Below, in pieces: positions 60,606-64,000 of a stretch of DNA of 64,000 nt. Source of the stretch: Mediterranea sp. (in: CFB group bacteria). Its GTDB lineage: Bacteria; Bacteroidota; Bacteroidia; Bacteroidales; Bacteroidaceae. The first letter of the stretch is position 1, and each line of letters opens with the position of its first letter. A program made the position numbers and the translations under genes. The notes below the pieces were generated by a model. It searched no databases, was not told where the DNA came from, and saw only the letters and a program-made list of their open reading frames with translations. The stretch spans positions 36,860-100,859 of the forward strand of contig JAISIZ010000019.1 of NCBI GenBank assembly GCA_031261785.1, given 5' to 3'.

Positions 60606-61421
60606 ATGGAAAGATCCCTTCATTTCATGGCGTTTGCGATGACAATCATGACTCTCGCCACAGTAACTTATCCACAGGAATCTTATGCGATGAAACAGAA
60701 GCCCGCGATGTCGCGCGAGGGACCTGCGCATAGCCGGATGGCGATGGCTGGAATGCCCAGATTCGTTTTAACCGTCTCTCCCAAATCCGGAGATTATGAG
60801 ATAAACGCCGAATGCATTGACACTCCATGCGACGATCGCCTCCAAGAGCCAAACGGAGATTTGACGTATCACTGGGGCATAAAATACCCCAACGAGGAGA
60901 TTCGTTGGATAGAGACGAATGTCCCGAAGCTAACGGTGCAATCACAAAGTCGAGACGAGAAAATAGTCGTATTCCTTGAAATAACCGACGCGAATGGGAA
61001 CAAAAGCGAACTTCAGCATATTGAAATCCATTCGCCAGATGTCTATTTGGCCGAAAACCAAAACCTATATATTGACGCCAATGGACAACTGTACAAAGCA
61101 AACAAGCAACGGTATTCATACAGCTACGCCCGATTGCATCTAACTTACAGAGAAGGCTTGCCCGAAAAATACAAAGGAAGAGAGTGGATGCCCACAACCG
61201 CGACGATACTCAAACCTTTCAGTAGCTCAAGCCAAGTCGAAGCAAGAGATGGCGGCCCTCTAATCAAGGACATACTACCTACTTCCGAATTGGATCACAT
61301 CAAGAACAATTCGGAAGACGGCCAAGTGTATAGATACGTTTTGATCTTGCTGAATTATAAATCCAAAGCGATCCAGTTTATCCCTATAACGTTCACCTAT
61401 AAAACGAATATACAGCAGTAG
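60606..61421 (+). CDS. Exported protein of unknown function
   Basis: This 271-aa protein has an N-terminal hydrophobic signal (HFMAFAMTIMTLATVTYPQE, cut near SYA). The mature part appears beta-rich: RFVLTVSPKSGDYEINAECI, LTYHWGIKYPNEEIRWIETN, KIVVFLEITDANGNKSELQH. That suggests an Ig-like or PKD-like first domain (about 50-145). The C-terminal half (RLHLTYREGLPEKYKGREWM, YVLILLNYKSKAIQFIPITF) is not recognised. The composition is more A/T-rich than the neighbours. The next gene, a small lipoprotein, starts 1 nt after its stop, so the two form a unit. No family assigned. Confidence 0.65.
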   Translation: MERSLHFMAFAMTIMTLATVTYPQESYAMKQKPAMSREGPAHSRMAMAGMPRFVLTVSPKSGDYEINAECIDTPCDDRLQEPNGDLTYHWGIKYPNEEIRWIETNVPKLTVQSQSRDEKIVVFLEITDANGNKSELQHIEIHSPDVYLAENQNLYIDANGQLYKANKQRYSYSYARLHLTYREGLPEKYKGREWMPTTATILKPFSSSSQVEARDGGPLIKDILPTSELDHIKNNSEDGQVYRYVLILLNYKSKAIQFIPITFTYKTNIQQ

Positions 61422-61422
61422 T

Positions 61423-61779
61423 ATGAAGACAAATAGATCGATATACCCGATAAAGCGGAAGAATAGAATCCCTGTTTTATTCGCGGCATTGCTCATCGCT
61501 TGCGCGTCATCTTGCAATGACAATTCCCCAGACGCGGACAATCCGCCACCCAATGAGGAACGGCCTTTCGCGCCGGACAAAGAACTCGTTTATCTGTATC
61601 AGACCAATAAAGATATGATCGTATATAGTTTAATCCGATATGACTACGAAGCGAACAGGTATATCCTTGACGCGACGGAAAAAGAGATGGAGAGGCTCGG
61701 CATTTCTGCCGAAATGTATCATGATGGGAAGAAACAAGTAGAGCGGATGAATGAGATGGGAATAGAATATGAATATTGA
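61423..61779 (+). CDS. Small lipoprotein of unknown function
   Basis: This 118-aa protein has an unusually long basic N-terminus (MKTNRSIYPIKRKNRIP) before a hydrophobic core and lipobox CASSC (Cys31). A Pro/Asp/Asn-rich linker follows (DNSPDADNPPPNEERPFAPD), then a short domain with LVYLYQTNKDMIVYSLIRYD and KEMERLGISAEMYHDGKKQV. It follows the exported unknown protein by 1 nt, so the two are translationally coupled and may form a complex at the outer membrane. Not recognised; both are A/T-rich relative to the window. Confidence 0.65.
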   Translation: MKTNRSIYPIKRKNRIPVLFAALLIACASSCNDNSPDADNPPPNEERPFAPDKELVYLYQTNKDMIVYSLIRYDYEANRYILDATEKEMERLGISAEMYHDGKKQVERMNEMGIEYEY

Positions 61780-61949
61780 CGAGGCTCGCGTCAGCCCTAA
61801 GAATCTATCCGGTAGATCAGCGCGTGGATAGAGAAACAAGAGCTGCCTGCCACAGGCCCATGAAGGCTCTCTCTCAGAGCAAACGAGAGAAATTCCGTTA
61901 AAAACAAACGCTTTTACGTTTATCTTTGTTAGGCATTCATCCGGCCTCG

Positions 61950-63539
61950 CTAATACATGTCGAAGTTCTCGTAACGTTCGTAGATATCCACGGGGCACTG
62001 GTAGTCTTCATCGTCCGCGTCCATGAGGATTTTCGCCTGTTCCAGGCTCGCGATGAAATCCGTGTTTATCAAGCCGGTGGCGAAGAGGGCTTCCATTTCG
62101 GGCAGAAGTTCCGTAGCCTTGACCTCGACGAGGGTGTTGATGAGGAAGGCACCCATGCAGCCATCGCAGTAGACGCGGTCGGCCATGTCGTTGACGTAGA
62201 GGTCGGCCACCTCCTTGAGCCAAGCCAGCGCCTCCTCCCTGCGCTGGGGTTCGTGGAAGATGATTTGCTCGAGCACGAAGAACACGTAGCGGTGGCTGTA
62301 CGAATCCAGTCCCGGTTCCAGGACGAAATGCATAAGCTCGTTCAACCGCTCACGTCCCAGCAGGTAGAGCGTGGGGACTAAGGCTGATAGGTCCCAGTTG
62401 TCGAACATGAAAAGGAAATAGCTGTCCTGCCGAAGCATCTCGAGCACGACGCCCAGGCTGCGGGACGTGTTCACCGTGCCCAGTAGGTACACCACGTGTA
62501 TCAGGCGGTCAGTCTCGAACGAATCGGGAGCGTCTTCACTATCTTCCATAAGCCTGAGCCCCCGTCCCATCTCGTACAAGGCCGCCTGCTCCAGGTCACC
62601 CGCCATCGATTCGCGCGGCAGGGACAGTATGAAGTCGATCTCTTCCTTGGTCAGCGGCTCGTGCCCGTCCTTGTCGAGCATCTCGATAGCTTCCTCGTTC
62701 TCTACGTCCAGCGTCTCCGCATAGCGTGGATGCCGAAACGTATAGGTCACCATGGGAAACTTTTCGTCGTCCTCGGCGCGCTGCCTCATCAACTTGCTTA
62801 AAGTCTCCACGATCTGGCGTTCTTGCTCTTCGGGCGGCAAGGACTTGAAGGCCTCCATCATGGCGCTAAATTCTCCCATCCCCCACGGGGAATGTTCGTC
62901 CTCCTCGTCGTCATCTTCCTCGTCGTCCCATGCTTCGTATTCGTCGAGTTCCTCTTCGTACGCTTCGCCCATCCCGTCGAGCAGGGTAAATTTGAATCCG
63001 TCCTTGCCGAGCTTCTTCTCGAGGATGGGGATGTACTTGCTCGCCTCGAGCTTGGAGTGGACGATGAGATGGGGTTGTCCGTGGTCGCCAAATTCTTGTT
63101 CGACACGGGGGATGTCGGCCTCGGCGTCCTCGAGGATGTATTTGGTCAGCGCGAACTCCTCGCAGGGGGCTATGCCCAGGCGCTCGGCGTACGCCACGGC
63201 GCCGTAGATGATGCTATGCGCCCGCGAGTAGTCGATGGTCTCGAAACCGGTAACGCCGTAAAGGCCATCCAGCATCTCCTCGTACTCCTCTTCGGAGACG
63301 CTGAACTGGTACATCGAATCTTTCACGCCGAGGCAGAACAGGTCCACGAGATAGAAGCCTACGGTATAGGTACCTTGCTTGTGCCTGCGCGCCACGCAGA
63401 GGGAGGCCATCCCGTCCAGACGCAAATCTGCCGTGACGAGGCATTCCTCGATAGGGAGCGTCCGCGCCCGTTCCCTGATGTATCGTTCCGGCGATAGCGG
63501 TTGCTGTGCCGAGGCGGTTGTCTTCTTTTTCTTAGCCAT
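61950..63539 (-). CDS. Acidic, mainly helical protein of unknown function
   Basis: This 529-aa soluble protein begins MAKKKKTTASAQQPLSPERY after a better start than the ORF track's (63581). The first half has IEECLVTADLRLDGMASLCV, GTYTVGFYLVDLFCLGVKDS and an acidic low-complexity run (DEYEAWDDEEDDDEEDEHSP, about 215-235). The C-terminal half is built of HEAT-like helical pairs (LVPTLYLLGRERLNELMHFV, VFFVLEQIIFHEPQRREEAL). It may belong to a DUF1186-like helical-repeat group, but I am not certain. A near-consensus -7 box (TATCTTCG, 63570-63577 minus strand) is upstream. Confidence 0.65.
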   Translation of the reverse strand: MAKKKKTTASAQQPLSPERYIRERARTLPIEECLVTADLRLDGMASLCVARRHKQGTYTVGFYLVDLFCLGVKDSMYQFSVSEEEYEEMLDGLYGVTGFETIDYSRAHSIIYGAVAYAERLGIAPCEEFALTKYILEDAEADIPRVEQEFGDHGQPHLIVHSKLEASKYIPILEKKLGKDGFKFTLLDGMGEAYEEELDEYEAWDDEEDDDEEDEHSPWGMGEFSAMMEAFKSLPPEEQERQIVETLSKLMRQRAEDDEKFPMVTYTFRHPRYAETLDVENEEAIEMLDKDGHEPLTKEEIDFILSLPRESMAGDLEQAALYEMGRGLRLMEDSEDAPDSFETDRLIHVVYLLGTVNTSRSLGVVLEMLRQDSYFLFMFDNWDLSALVPTLYLLGRERLNELMHFVLEPGLDSYSHRYVFFVLEQIIFHEPQRREEALAWLKEVADLYVNDMADRVYCDGCMGAFLINTLVEVKATELLPEMEALFATGLINTDFIASLEQAKILMDADDEDYQCPVDIYERYENFDMY

Positions 63540-63762
63540 TCGGTATTGAGGTATGAAGGTTATGATTCGCGAAGATAGCATGTTTGTTCGTTATTGAGCG
63601 ACGCGGAAGGAGAAAAATAGAGAGAACATTTGGATTATTGACGATATACGCGCTATTCATCAACTATAACGTGGATAATCTGAAAACCAAAAGCATTTGA
63701 CATAGCCGCAGCCTCGCAAAACAGAAATGATTAGATTTCGTAACAAACCCGCAATGAAGTAA

Positions 63763-63838
63763 CTCTAAACCGTCCCACAAAGTAGGGGAGGGAAGAACAA
63801 TCAACATACCGATTTATAAGTGACATGCAAGCCGAGTG
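63763..63838. repeat. Partial, diverged copy of the 7583-7847 inverted-repeat element
   Basis: GTAACTCTAAACCGTCCCAC, GGGGAGGGAAGAACAATCAA and CATACCGATTTATAAGTGAC parallel the inner left arm and centre of the 7583 element (GGGGAGGGAAGAATAACCAG, CATACTTATTTACATATAAA). Only one side is kept. The rest of 63578-63886 shows nothing I can support. Confidence 0.5.
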
Positions 63839-63886
63839 TTCAACTCGCGTAAATTCAGTCGGGGATGCCGCAGCGAAGCCGAGTTC

Positions 63887-64000
63887 CTATTCTATTTTCC
63901 AGCCCGTGATACCCCTTGTCTGCTTGTCGTAGTTGATGCCGACTTTCACCACCGTGCGGCCGTCGGCCTCGTAGGGGATGGCGTAACCTTTCGCGCCGAT
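63887..64000 (-). CDS. AAA-ATPase-like/PD-(D/E)XK nuclease domain protein, C-terminal end only
   Basis: The last 37 codons of a leftward gene are visible, ending at the stop TAG (63887-63889). They read IGAKGYAIPYEADGRTVVKV and then GINYDKQTRGITGWKIE. This is the C-terminal end of the AAA-ATPase_like plus PDDEXK_9 family that is abundant in Bacteroidetes (family pattern GxAxPYxxdgrxvvKVGvxYdxxtRtItdWxIe). The biological role is unknown. The rest of the gene lies beyond the window edge, and it is not in the ORF track. Confidence 0.7.
   Translation of the reverse strand: MGAKGYAIPYEADGRTVVKVGINYDKQTRGITGWKIE

Noticed and set aside
61921-61928. TATCTTTG as a plus-strand promoter
   Set aside because: It matches the -7 consensus but points into the 3' end of a leftward gene with no plausible plus-strand ORF behind it.

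Overview
The window looks like a chromosomal segment of a GC-rich Bacteroidales bacterium. The evidence is a SusC/SusD glycan-uptake locus, several TonB-dependent receptors, Bacteroidetes-only families (DUF3822, DUF6261, DUF1735, the Bacteroidetes putative porin), a VorB-type 2-oxoacid:ferredoxin oxidoreductase operon, and many -7 boxes of the form TAnnTTTG ahead of genes. A Tannerellaceae-like or other high-GC Bacteroidales host is possible, but I cannot fix the genus. All domain and family names are by-eye recognition; no search was run.

Layout. 0-6.8 kb: a leftward operon (pilin-like protein, DUF3822, rsmD cut by the window edge), a RecD-like helicase, a sugar nucleotidyltransferase, an alpha/beta hydrolase, a wrecked MerR-GyrI regulator and an AAA ATPase with a nuclease-like tail. 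6.8-8.0 kb is repeat-rich and gene-free. 8-18.4 kb: outer-membrane receptor, oxaloacetate-decarboxylase-like carboxyltransferase, sodium symporter, ABC-F protein and M13 peptidase. 18.4-21 kb is a second repeat-rich patch followed by a truncated type III methyltransferase fragment coupled to an AlbA/Schlafen-type ATPase. 21-28.2 kb: TonB receptor, Omp85-like barrel overlapping a phosphoethanolamine transferase, and a compact ADP-ribosyltransferase-like (DUF3990) toxin-antitoxin-like cluster. 28.2-31.5 kb is the VOR operon, including a 58-aa membrane protein missed by the ORF track. 31.5-39.5 kb: porin, solute-binding protein, oxidoreductase, guanine deaminase, a FadL-like channel and a Gly/Trp/Ser-rich low-complexity protein. 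39.8-42.5 kb is rplM-rpsI-rpsB-tsf. 42.8-53.9 kb holds yaaA and a leftward polysaccharide-utilisation locus in the order SusC, SusD, inactive GH18-like binder, DUF1735-LamG, GH18 endoglycosidase, DUF1735-Ig-F5/8C. This matches the core order I remember for the B. thetaiotaomicron high-mannose N-glycan locus BT_3983-3987. 54-64 kb: glutathione peroxidase, esterase, a chimeric restriction-methyltransferase/REP transposase gene, DUF6261, another repeat array, two unknown exported proteins, an acidic helical protein and the tail of an AAA-ATPase/PD-(D/E)XK gene.

The most unusual item is the gene at 56.0-58.4 kb. It is an Eco57I-like (type IIG) methyltransferase carrying, in frame, a REP-associated tyrosine transposase domain with HLH and YIxxN motifs. 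The same gene contains four copies of a 20-bp palindrome (CAAGGGGAT..ATCCCCTTG) that are translated as short peptides. The gene stops just after the NPPY motif, so it is probably a remnant. Other structure not explained by genes: three arrays of short dyads with about 42, 41 and 24 bp periods, a 39-bp promoter-plus-hairpin module present twice at unrelated genes, a dispersed intergenic repeat in four copies, and a 132-bp inverted repeat that supplies the last codons of a VOR subunit. No tRNA, rRNA, complete IS element or CRISPR array was recognised.
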